From NCBI GenBank assembly GCA_949743895.1, contig CATJUX010000095.1, positions 1 to 12,528 on the forward strand: a stretch of DNA of 12,528 nucleotides, in the 5' to 3' direction. A program made the translations under genes and the position numbers. The notes beneath the pieces are model-generated. The model was not told the DNA's origin, made no database searches, and worked only from the letters and a program-made list of their open reading frames with translations. Position 1 is the stretch's first letter. Every line of letters starts with the position of its first letter. This DNA comes from JANFXS01 sp022791155. GTDB taxonomy: Bacteria; Bacillota; Clostridia; Lachnospirales; Anaerotignaceae. Below, in pieces: positions 6,750 to 12,528 of this stretch.

Positions 6750-7779
6750 TCGTCGCTCGCCCCCTTTTAACAATGAACCACAACAAAACCACTGCCGCCA
6801 CAACAAAGTTCAAAATTCTCACGCGCAAAAGCATTTCCATGCATTTCTCCGCGCTGTCAGGATACAGTGAAACAACCCATATTATAATCGCCGAAACAAC
6901 AAAAATGAAACTGTCTCTTTCCTTTTGAACTCCTGATTGTGAAAGTATTGTCCCGGTGTAAAAAAACCCAGCGTTCAAAAACGCAAATGCCGAAGCTGTC
7001 CAAAATGCTGTGATCACTATGTCTTGACGCTCAACCAGCATTATCGGAAAATCTATTGTGTTTGCCACTTGAAGCGCCGCCCAATTTTTTATGCGCATGT
7101 TTTCAGCCCCAAAAACAGCGGTTGTGAGAAGAACTATAATTCCAACGAGCAGTGCACAAACCACTCCGGCCGAAAATGTCCTTTTCGAAACCGGCCGCCC
7201 CTCATTGACATAAGGGCGTATAAACAAAAGATATTCCAAACCAAAAATCGAAAGCATGACTTGCCATGTCGCTTTTAGGCCGCCTTTTCCATTGATGGGA
7301 AGCAAGTTTTCAATTTTCATGTTGTATGCCGTAAGAAGATATACAAAAATCAATATTAACGTTATAACAAAGAAAATTATCTCGGCCGCACGCGCGCGCA
7401 CTTTTATCCCCTTCATTGATGTGTATAAACACAAAATCGTCATCATGCCCGCCGTCAGCCAAAGTGGTGTTTTTTCCAAAAGCAAGCTGTTCACAGTCGA
7501 AACAAACATTCTGAGCACAAGCCCTGTGCAAAGCATTATCTTTCCGCAAATGAGAACACACAAAATTCTTCCAGCGGCATTTTTATAAAGCACTGTGCCG
7601 TCAATATACGAAGCCATTGCGGCCAAAACGGACATAATCACGCCGCCAGCCAAAATCCAAATCCACGAATTCTGCTGTGTTATGTTTGCCAACCCCCTTG
7701 GCAAAAAAACCGCCGAAACAGCAAATGTTTCAACAACAATCAGCGCCTGAAGCTGACGCATTGTGATTTTATTTTCCAT
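6739..7779 (-). CDS. gerAB: Spore germination receptor B subunit (GerAB-type permease)
   Basis: Integral membrane subunit of the germinant receptor, of the spore permease branch of the APC superfamily; it is thought to bind the nutrient ligand. 346 residues, close to the usual 365, with about ten hydrophobic helices, starting with ITMRQLQALIVVETFAVSAV and ending in VVAAVVLLWFIVKRGR. The loop LLPINGKGG near residue 160 and the segment SIFGLEYLLFIRPYV are typical. The ATG at 7779 has GGGAGGAG at 7784-7791, and the first 11 bases overlap the end of gerAA. It is the middle gene of the receptor operon. Confidence 0.9.
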   Translation of the reverse strand: MENKITMRQLQALIVVETFAVSAVFLPRGLANITQQNSWIWILAGGVIMSVLAAMASYIDGTVLYKNAAGRILCVLICGKIMLCTGLVLRMFVSTVNSLLLEKTPLWLTAGMMTILCLYTSMKGIKVRARAAEIIFFVITLILIFVYLLTAYNMKIENLLPINGKGGLKATWQVMLSIFGLEYLLFIRPYVNEGRPVSKRTFSAGVVCALLVGIIVLLTTAVFGAENMRIKNWAALQVANTIDFPIMLVERQDIVITAFWTASAFAFLNAGFFYTGTILSQSGVQKERDSFIFVVSAIIIWVVSLYPDSAEKCMEMLLRVRILNFVVAAVVLLWFIVKRGRATSEE

Positions 7780-9241
7780 CTTTCTCCTCCCTCATTCGTA
7801 TAATTTGATCCTTGTTGGCAAAAATTGGGCGCCGGCGCATAAATCTCAACGGCATTCTTATTATGCTGTCTTTCAAATCTGTATAGTCATTCACCGATCC
7901 CCCACAGAACGGAAAAAGATATGGAATTCCAAAGCTGTCCAAACTGCAAAGATGAACCAAAACAAGAGTGACCCCAATCCAGAATCCATAAAGCCCCAAA
8001 CATGCCGACAAAAATATAAGGAGATATTTCACAACACGCACACTGTTCACAAGAGAAACGTTTGGTATGGCAAAACTGCATATGCCTGTCAGCGCCGATA
8101 TTATGACAACAGTGGCTCCAACAATGCCCGCATCCACAGCCGCCTGCCCAATCACAATGCCGCCAACAATGCCTATTGTCCCTCCCGCCGGCGACGGCAA
8201 GCGTATCCCCGCTTCTCTCAAAAGCTCAAACGCAAGCTCCATAATCAAAACTTCAACTATCGTCGGGAAGGGCACGCCGGCCTTGCTCCCCGCAATTTTA
8301 AGCGCCAATGGAGATGGAATCAAATGTGGATGAAACACAACAAGCGCTATATATAGCGCTGGCACACATGCCGCTAAAAACGCCGCACCAAACCGCATGA
8401 ACCTCAGCAAACTGCTTATTTGCCAGCGCTCATAATAATCATCGGCCGACTGAAAAAAAACGTTCAGCGGCGCCGGAATAAGAATCACAAACGGCGCGTT
8501 GTCAACAATGACAGCAATGCGGCCTTCATATATTCCTGCCGCTGTTTTGTCGGGGCGCTCCGTGAGCTGCATTTGGGGAAACGGCGACATGAAGCTTTCC
8601 TCAATGAATTGCTGCAAATATCCACCGCTCATGACAGCGTCAACATCAACTTTGTCCAGCCGCCGCATTGTTTCATTCAATATTTCCGGCCTGACAACGT
8701 CTTCCATATACAAAACCGCCACATCTGTTTTGCTCCTTCTTCCAATTTTGATGCGCCGCACTTTGAGCTTTGGATCGCGTATACGCCGGCGCACAAGCAC
8801 AGTGTTTATGCTTGCCTGCTCGCCAAAGCTGTCCTTTGGCCCAAGAAGCGTGACTTCTGTTTCTGCTGAAGGAACTCCCCTCGAAGGCCAGCCCTTTGTT
8901 GAAATTTGAATCGCAACTTTCTCATTTTCGCCAAACACAATTGTGTCACCCAGCAGCACGGCATCGATCACAGTTTCAAAATCTTTGGCCTCGCTCACTT
9001 CACCCACGCCAATTGTGTTCATCATGAGTTTTGTTATGCTGTTTTCAGCATGTCCGCGCACCATAAGGTTTGTAAGTATGGATTCCTCTATAACACTGCC
9101 GTCAACTATGTTGTCTGTATATATCATATAACAGCGGTATCCATTCGAATAGAACTCACGAAAAACTATGTCATCGCAGTTTTTGAACACTTCTTTTAAG
9201 CGCTTTATGTTTTCATCTAAAGAAACAAAAAGTTCCTGCAT
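7769..9241 (-). CDS. gerAA: Spore germination receptor A subunit
   Basis: A subunit of a GerA-type nutrient receptor in the spore inner membrane. From the ATG at 9241 it has 490 residues (Bacillus GerAA 482). GGGGTGAT directly upstream supports this start; the frame could begin at 9316 but no ribosome binding site is there. The N-terminal soluble region (about 1-280) holds LLGPKDSFGEQASINTVLVR and, near 238, YEGRIAVIVDNAPFVILIPA followed by FFQSADDYYERW. At least four hydrophobic helices follow (starting about 285), including the conserved GVPFPTIVEVLIMELAFELL, then LPSPAGGTIGIVGGIVIGQA. The cytoplasmic tail is basic and ends in EEKDGK. It is the first gene of the gerA operon; no convincing sigma-G promoter was found in the 250 bases upstream. 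Confidence 0.93.
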   Translation of the reverse strand: MQELFVSLDENIKRLKEVFKNCDDIVFREFYSNGYRCYMIYTDNIVDGSVIEESILTNLMVRGHAENSITKLMMNTIGVGEVSEAKDFETVIDAVLLGDTIVFGENEKVAIQISTKGWPSRGVPSAETEVTLLGPKDSFGEQASINTVLVRRRIRDPKLKVRRIKIGRRSKTDVAVLYMEDVVRPEILNETMRRLDKVDVDAVMSGGYLQQFIEESFMSPFPQMQLTERPDKTAAGIYEGRIAVIVDNAPFVILIPAPLNVFFQSADDYYERWQISSLLRFMRFGAAFLAACVPALYIALVVFHPHLIPSPLALKIAGSKAGVPFPTIVEVLIMELAFELLREAGIRLPSPAGGTIGIVGGIVIGQAAVDAGIVGATVVIISALTGICSFAIPNVSLVNSVRVVKYLLIFLSACLGLYGFWIGVTLVLVHLCSLDSFGIPYLFPFCGGSVNDYTDLKDSIIRMPLRFMRRRPIFANKDQIIRMREEKDGK

Positions 9242-9491
9242 AAAAATCACCCCAATGCAAGTTTCTGCAATTGTTGTAAATTTTATACAGGAAAATTGAG
9301 CATTAAAAACTGCCACGAGTCATCATTCCCTTGCATTCCCCTTTTTGCTTGTGTCAGTCTCCAAATTCCCAAATGTCGCTTGAAACCATTTCGTGCCCCA
9401 AAAATCAAGCCTTTGAGTTTATCAAACAAAAACGCTCTGTTCCAATCGCACTCCAAAACCTTTCACTCACTTTCAGCCATTTTCGACACAC
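9242..9491. other. Gene-free stretch upstream of gerAA
   Basis: About 250 bases between gerAA and the terminator of the next transcript hold no coding region that I can support. A TATAAA on the minus strand (9282-9287) lies 41 bases before the gerAA start but has no clear -35 partner. The gerA operon promoter should lie here. Confidence 0.4.
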
Positions 9492-9522
9492 AAAAAAAGG
9501 TGAGGACTTTAAGTCCTCACCC
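9492..9522 (-). terminator. Strong terminator of the stalk-domain protein gene
   Basis: A perfect 11-bp inverted repeat with a single central base (9499-9521, GGTGAGGACTT / AAGTCCTCACC) is followed on the minus strand by seven T (9492-9498). It starts 16 bases after the stop codon. This is a textbook intrinsic terminator and isolates the gene from gerAA. Confidence 0.95.
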
Positions 9523-9537
9523 GTTAAACACGCTATA

Positions 9538-11937
9538 TTAGTTTAATGTAGCTGTCTTTGTTGCGTCATCCCAGTTGATCTTGCTGTCGTTAAGGCCAAG
9601 GGCATATCCAAGGTCTCTAAGAGGAATGAATGCTCTGCTGTCTGTGATTTCACATTCAGAAGCCATTGCAACTTCAACACCGTTGATAACCATTGTTTTG
9701 GAACCAACTGCCATTTTGATAATTCTTGAACCAAACTGGATTGTTACAGTGTGTGTTGGGTCATCCCAGTTAACAGCTGCTACTGATGAAAGAGCTTCTG
9801 TGATAGCACGTACTGGAAGCATTGTGTAACCATTCTTGATGTAAGCAGGTACGTCAAGGTTGATTGTCTGTTTTCCAGCTGTCATTGTGGAAGCGCCAAC
9901 CTGAACAACAAGCTGTGTTGTGAATGTTGAGTCATCCTGGTCACGACCAGCTGTTACAACATCAACATATCCTGGAACTACTGTTTTGCTTCTGCTGTCA
10001 AAGTAGATTGTGCCTTTGTATTTAGCGCCGCTTGCAACAGATGTCTGGAAGTAAGCGTCTGTGCAGTCTTCTGAAGCATAGTCTGGGTCATATGTGTTAA
10101 CTTCTGTCTGTGTTCCCCATCCTGTCAAGTCATAATCTTTTGCATCTGCATCTGGTCTTAAACCATAAGCTGAAAGTTTAAGGTCATATTTACCAGCTGG
10201 GATGCTTCTTTCAAGGAACAATGAGATTCCTGAAAGTTTGATTGTTGAAGCTTCTTTAGAAGAAGCATATTTAACTTCAAGAGCAAGTGTGTTTCCAGAA
10301 TCATTTACTTTTTCAACAACGAGGTCACCTTTTGTAACTTCGATTTTTGGTGTGTCGTCAAAGTCAATTTTGTCCAATGAAAGCTGAAGAACTTTGCCTT
10401 TTTCAAGAGCGCCTGCAAAAGCCTCTGTGATTGTGATGTCGCTTACAGCAACTTTTCTGTAGTCGATTGAAACTTCGTTAACTTCTGCTTCAACTGTTAC
10501 AGGAGAAACAACTGTTGCAACTGTAGCCTCGAGTTCGCCTTCAACGCCGGCGCCGCCGAGTGTGGCAACAACGTCACCTTCAAATTTAGGAGCGATTGAA
10601 AGTGTGAATGTCATTTCCATTGTAGCTTTTTTGTGTTTGTTTCCATTGTCGATTGTAAGTTCGCCGTTTTTAAGTGTTACAACATTGTCTTCAACGTCTA
10701 ATTCTAAGTTTTCAACGTTTGTGTGTTTGCCAATGTTGCAGTCCATAACTTTAACGCCTTCTGGGAAAGTTATAGTTGTTTTTCTTGCTGCCAACCAGCT
10801 GTCGCCGATTATTTCTTTGAATGTAACTTCAAGTGTTTCTTCGTTTTCATCAGCACGGCCTGAGTAAAGGATTGGAAGTGTTTTGTTTTCAGCTTCCCAT
10901 GTGATGCCGTATGTTGTAGCTGTACCAACTTCGATTGTTGATTTGCTGATGCCTGCGCCGCTAACTGTAGCTTCGCAAACACGGCCGATGGCTACGTCAT
11001 CCTCGTCAAATTTAACTTTGAGGTCAGATACAGAGATTGTAGTAGCTGAAGATGTTTTGTCTCCATCAATGTCAAAGTAGAGATAGAGATCCTGTCCGTC
11101 TTTGCTGTATTCATATCTAACAGGGCTTCCTGCGATAGCAGTTCCTTCGCCTGTTGTAACAGCTTTGATTGCTGTTGAAGGATGAACAGCAACTACAGGT
11201 GTAATGTTTTCAAATTCAAATCCGCTTGTAAGTCTGATTCTAACACGGGCATTGCCTGTGGCTGCTTTCAAAGAACCAGCTGTGTTTTCTGTGATAACGA
11301 TTGTTTCGATTGTTTTTCCTGCTTCAACAAGTTTTGTTGTGTCAGCAATTGAAACTGAAACGTCGCTGTCTACGATGTTAGCGAATCTGTATGTTCCAGA
11401 TGTGAGGTTAGACTCCATAGCGTCGATTGTGATTTTTCCGTCACCTTCGTCTGTGAGTTTAACTTCAAGTGGGAGATAAACTGCTTTGTCTTCTTCGCTG
11501 GCTTTTCCACTTCTCACAAGTTCAACAGGAAGTGTGAAGATAGCCTGTTTTGCGGAAAGTTTTGTTACTTTTGGCACAGCGCCATCTGTTTCAGCGCCAT
11601 ATCCGTTGTCATGTGCTGGATAGCTGAAGTCAGGCCCGATAAGTTCTAATTCTTTTCCGTTGCTGGCTCCCTCAATAGCCCACTCAGCGTTTTCAAGAGT
11701 AGCTTTGAAAGTTACTTCTGATGTCTTTTCGCTGAATTTTCCAACTTCTCTTTCAGTGAAGCTGAGAACTGGAGCAAGCTGCTCTCCGTCAGTTTTGTTT
11801 GGATTTACTTGGTAAACTGTATCAGTTTGTGCAGTAACGATACGGCTTACAGTGTTTGTTGTGGAAGCAAATGCAGTCATTGGCAAAGAACCAAGAACCA
11901 TCACTGCTGACAACAGTAAAGCCAATTTCTTTTTCAT
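9538..11937 (-). CDS. Secreted stalk-domain (copper amine oxidase N1-like) surface protein, S-layer candidate
   Basis: 799 residues with a clear signal peptide (MKKKLALLLSAVMVLG, cut likely after AFA at residue 24). The body (about 25-670) is acidic, beta-rich and has no enzyme motif. Two diverged modules are visible: about 211-330 (ETIVITENTAGSL ... SGFEFENI ... ISVSDLKVKF) and about 499-592 (SDITITEAFAGAL ... IDFDDTP ... IKLSGISLFL). The C-terminus (about 690-799) is a copper-amine-oxidase-N1-like stalk domain with two similar halves, TMLPVRAITEAL ... VNWDDPTHTVTI and AFIPLRDLGYAL ... INWDDATKTATL. No SLH domain, sortase motif or lipobox is present, so anchoring is unclear. AAGGAGG at 11948-11954 gives a strong ribosome binding site ten bases from the ATG. 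Codons sampled favour ATC/ATT, CGT and GTT and avoid ATA, unlike the ger genes. With its promoter, 5' hairpin and terminator this suggests a very abundant surface protein; that role is inferred. Confidence 0.85.
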   Translation of the reverse strand: MKKKLALLLSAVMVLGSLPMTAFASTTNTVSRIVTAQTDTVYQVNPNKTDGEQLAPVLSFTEREVGKFSEKTSEVTFKATLENAEWAIEGASNGKELELIGPDFSYPAHDNGYGAETDGAVPKVTKLSAKQAIFTLPVELVRSGKASEEDKAVYLPLEVKLTDEGDGKITIDAMESNLTSGTYRFANIVDSDVSVSIADTTKLVEAGKTIETIVITENTAGSLKAATGNARVRIRLTSGFEFENITPVVAVHPSTAIKAVTTGEGTAIAGSPVRYEYSKDGQDLYLYFDIDGDKTSSATTISVSDLKVKFDEDDVAIGRVCEATVSGAGISKSTIEVGTATTYGITWEAENKTLPILYSGRADENEETLEVTFKEIIGDSWLAARKTTITFPEGVKVMDCNIGKHTNVENLELDVEDNVVTLKNGELTIDNGNKHKKATMEMTFTLSIAPKFEGDVVATLGGAGVEGELEATVATVVSPVTVEAEVNEVSIDYRKVAVSDITITEAFAGALEKGKVLQLSLDKIDFDDTPKIEVTKGDLVVEKVNDSGNTLALEVKYASSKEASTIKLSGISLFLERSIPAGKYDLKLSAYGLRPDADAKDYDLTGWGTQTEVNTYDPDYASEDCTDAYFQTSVASGAKYKGTIYFDSRSKTVVPGYVDVVTAGRDQDDSTFTTQLVVQVGASTMTAGKQTINLDVPAYIKNGYTMLPVRAITEALSSVAAVNWDDPTHTVTIQFGSRIIKMAVGSKTMVINGVEVAMASECEITDSRAFIPLRDLGYALGLNDSKINWDDATKTATLN

Positions 11938-11976
11938 GTCTTTGTTTCCTCCTTTATAATTATGTTTTAATTTTGT

Positions 11977-12003
11977 TCGGGGAGTATGGCTTGTGTTCCC
12001 CGA
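11977..12003 (-). promoter_or_regulatory. Stem-loop at the 5' end of the predicted stalk-protein mRNA
   Basis: TCGGGGA and TCCCCGA (11977-11983 and 11997-12003) form a 7-bp stem with a 13-base loop. It starts about five bases after the predicted transcription start and ends about 23 bases before the ribosome binding site. Its place fits a 5' mRNA-stabilising hairpin, as known for other abundant bacterial messages; the effect is inferred. Confidence 0.55.
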
Positions 12004-12014
12004 TTACAAACTGA

Positions 12015-12043
12015 ATTATAGCACCCCTTTTAACAATCGTCAA
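12015..12043 (-). promoter_or_regulatory. Strong sigma-A promoter of the stalk-domain protein gene
   Basis: On the minus strand TTGACG (12038-12043), exactly 17 bases, then TATAAT (12015-12020) with an extended -10 TGC immediately before it. The predicted start is near 12008, giving a leader of about 70 bases. This is the best promoter in the window. Confidence 0.88.
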
Positions 12044-12050
12044 CAGCTTT

Positions 12051-12172
12051 GGGGGAAGTGTAATGGTACTGTAACATTCGGGATAACATCTGTAACATTG
12101 GAGCCTGCCGGCGCGGCTTTTGGCCATGAACGCCGTAATAATGTGTCAGAGTCCCCAAACACCACTTCCCCC
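12051..12172. repeat. Long-spaced 10-bp inverted repeat upstream of the stalk-protein promoter
   Basis: GGGGGAAGTG (12051-12060) and its perfect complement CACTTCCCCC (12163-12172) bound a 122-base segment that begins eight bases beyond the -35 box. An alternative pairing, TTTGGGG (12048-12054) with CCCCAAA (12153-12159), uses overlapping bases. No flanking target duplication is visible, so a small mobile element is not supported. Confidence 0.4.
12069..12099. repeat. Tandem direct repeats CTGTAACATT, possible operator
   Basis: CTGTAACATT occurs at 12069-12078 and again at 12090-12099, exactly 21 bases (two helical turns) apart, with a further TAACAT at 12084-12089 between them. The block is about 60-90 bases upstream of the predicted stalk-gene transcription start, where an activator could bind. 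The layout resembles tandem sites of OmpR/PhoB-type regulators, but the regulator is unknown. Confidence 0.45.
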
Positions 12173-12196
12173 TGACCAAATGACGCTGAACAAAGA

Positions 12197-12236
12197 AAAG
12201 CGCCGCGATAATTATATATCACGGCACTTTGTTTTT
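12197..12236. terminator. Terminator-like hairpin, probably of a gene right of the window
   Basis: A 14-base arm (12197-12210) pairs with 12217-12230 around a six-base loop. In minus-strand RNA all positions pair, with two G-U pairs, and CTTTTCTTTG follows; in plus-strand RNA two C-A mismatches arise but TTTTT follows. The minus reading is favoured and would end transcription entering from beyond 12528. Confidence 0.55.
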
Positions 12237-12256
12237 CAAGTGTAATTTATAAACAG

Positions 12257-12281
12257 GCAGAAAGCGCCTTTTCTGCTTTTT
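12257..12281 (+). terminator. Terminator-like hairpin on the plus strand
   Basis: GCAGAAA (12257-12263), a six-base loop and TTTCTGC (12270-12276) are followed by five T (12277-12281). No plus-strand gene precedes it in the window, so it may limit antisense transcription, or act as a second hairpin of a minus-strand 3' end. Confidence 0.4.
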
Positions 12282-12314
12282 GAACAATTTTTTGACAAAC
12301 TTCAGTCTCATTCC

Positions 12315-12363
12315 TGTGTGCCAAAAAACATACACTGCTCAAACAGCTCTTGTTTTGCACACA
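12315..12363. repeat. Inverted repeat, 49-base stem-loop
   Basis: TGTGTGC (12315-12321) pairs with GCACACA (12357-12363), and after one bulged base AAAA (12323-12326) pairs with TTTT (12353-12356). The inner part can form a small CTG/CAG hairpin. Purpose unknown. Confidence 0.35.
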
Positions 12364-12528
12364 AATTCAGCCTGTGCTTTGGAATATATGAAAATCAATT
12401 TAATATGTATAGGTTTTCAAATTTATGCTAAATGGTCTTTTAGCTTTTTGAAAATTCCCAATAGCGTTAAACATTAACAAAGGCTAAAACTTGAACTGCC
12501 GACAAAAAGCGTGGCCAAGGAGGGAGGG

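Larger units (their letters stand above)
12231..12528. other. Gene-free right edge
   Basis: About 300 bases with no reading frame I can support; the longest frame (65 codons, plus strand) has no ribosome binding site. It holds a plus-strand terminator-like hairpin (12257-12281) and a stem-loop (12315-12363), described separately. The last 35 bases turn GC-rich, and AGGAGGGAGGG at 12518-12528 could be the ribosome binding site of a plus-strand gene starting just outside. Confidence 0.4.

Noticed and set aside
8420..8909. Long plus-strand frames of 136-149 codons
   Set aside because: They are antisense shadows of gerAA with no ribosome binding site or known motif.
9242..9330. Sigma-G promoter of the gerA operon
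   Set aside because: Several GAATG -35-like matches occur, but none has a CATNNTA-like -10 at 17-18 bases.
12051..12172. Miniature transposable element bounded by 10-bp terminal inverted repeats
   Set aside because: No target-site duplication is visible, and the segment holds regulatory-looking repeats next to a promoter.
11993..12175. 60-codon plus-strand frame in the stalk-protein promoter region
   Set aside because: It is antisense to the promoter and leader, with no ribosome binding site.
12040..12222. 60-codon minus-strand frame upstream of the stalk-protein gene
   Set aside because: It covers the terminator hairpin, the direct repeats and the -35 box, has no ribosome binding site and no recognisable product.

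Overview
The window suggests an endospore-forming anaerobic Firmicute of the class Clostridia, possibly Lachnospirales-like. The reasons are a low-to-moderate GC content, strong Shine-Dalgarno sites of the GGAGG type, TTG and GTG starts, and a dense set of sporulation and germination genes. The exact genus cannot be read from the sequence.

Layout, left to right. Positions 1-142 hold the start of a minus-strand reading frame that runs off the edge; it overlaps a very compact cloverleaf-like inverted-repeat structure (about 52-150). Positions 352-1463 hold spmA-spmB (minus strand, overlapping by 4 bases), spore-maturation membrane proteins, with a possible sigma-E promoter. An abrB-type transition-state regulator lies divergently at 1701-1964 (plus strand) behind a good sigma-A promoter. 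A minus-strand cell-wall precursor operon follows: ddl (D-Ala-D-Ala ligase) then murI (glutamate racemase), with a sigma-A promoter at 4131-4159. Next is a minus-strand spore cluster that reads gerAA-gerAB-gerAC-spoIIR-sleB in the direction of transcription (9241 down to 4261): a nutrient germinant receptor, the forespore signal that activates pro-sigma-E processing, and a cortex-lytic enzyme. A hairpin at 4189-4227 ends it.

Positions 9538-11937 encode a single 799-residue secreted protein with a C-terminal copper-amine-oxidase-N1-like ('stalk') domain. It has the features of a very highly expressed surface protein: an extended -10 promoter with 17-base spacing, a hairpin at the 5' end of the predicted mRNA, a strong ribosome binding site, codon use that differs from its neighbours, and a perfect 11-bp terminator hairpin followed by seven T. 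It is a good candidate for a major surface or S-layer-like protein. The last 590 bases (11938-12528) carry no convincing gene; they hold this promoter, tandem direct repeats, a long-spaced inverted repeat, two terminator-like hairpins and another stem-loop.

Functionally, most of the window serves the spore life cycle (SpoIIR early, SpmAB in core dehydration, GerA receptor and SleB in germination). A small peptidoglycan-precursor operon and a regulator of the growth-to-sporulation transition sit among these genes. No transposase, phage gene, CRISPR array, tRNA or rRNA was seen.
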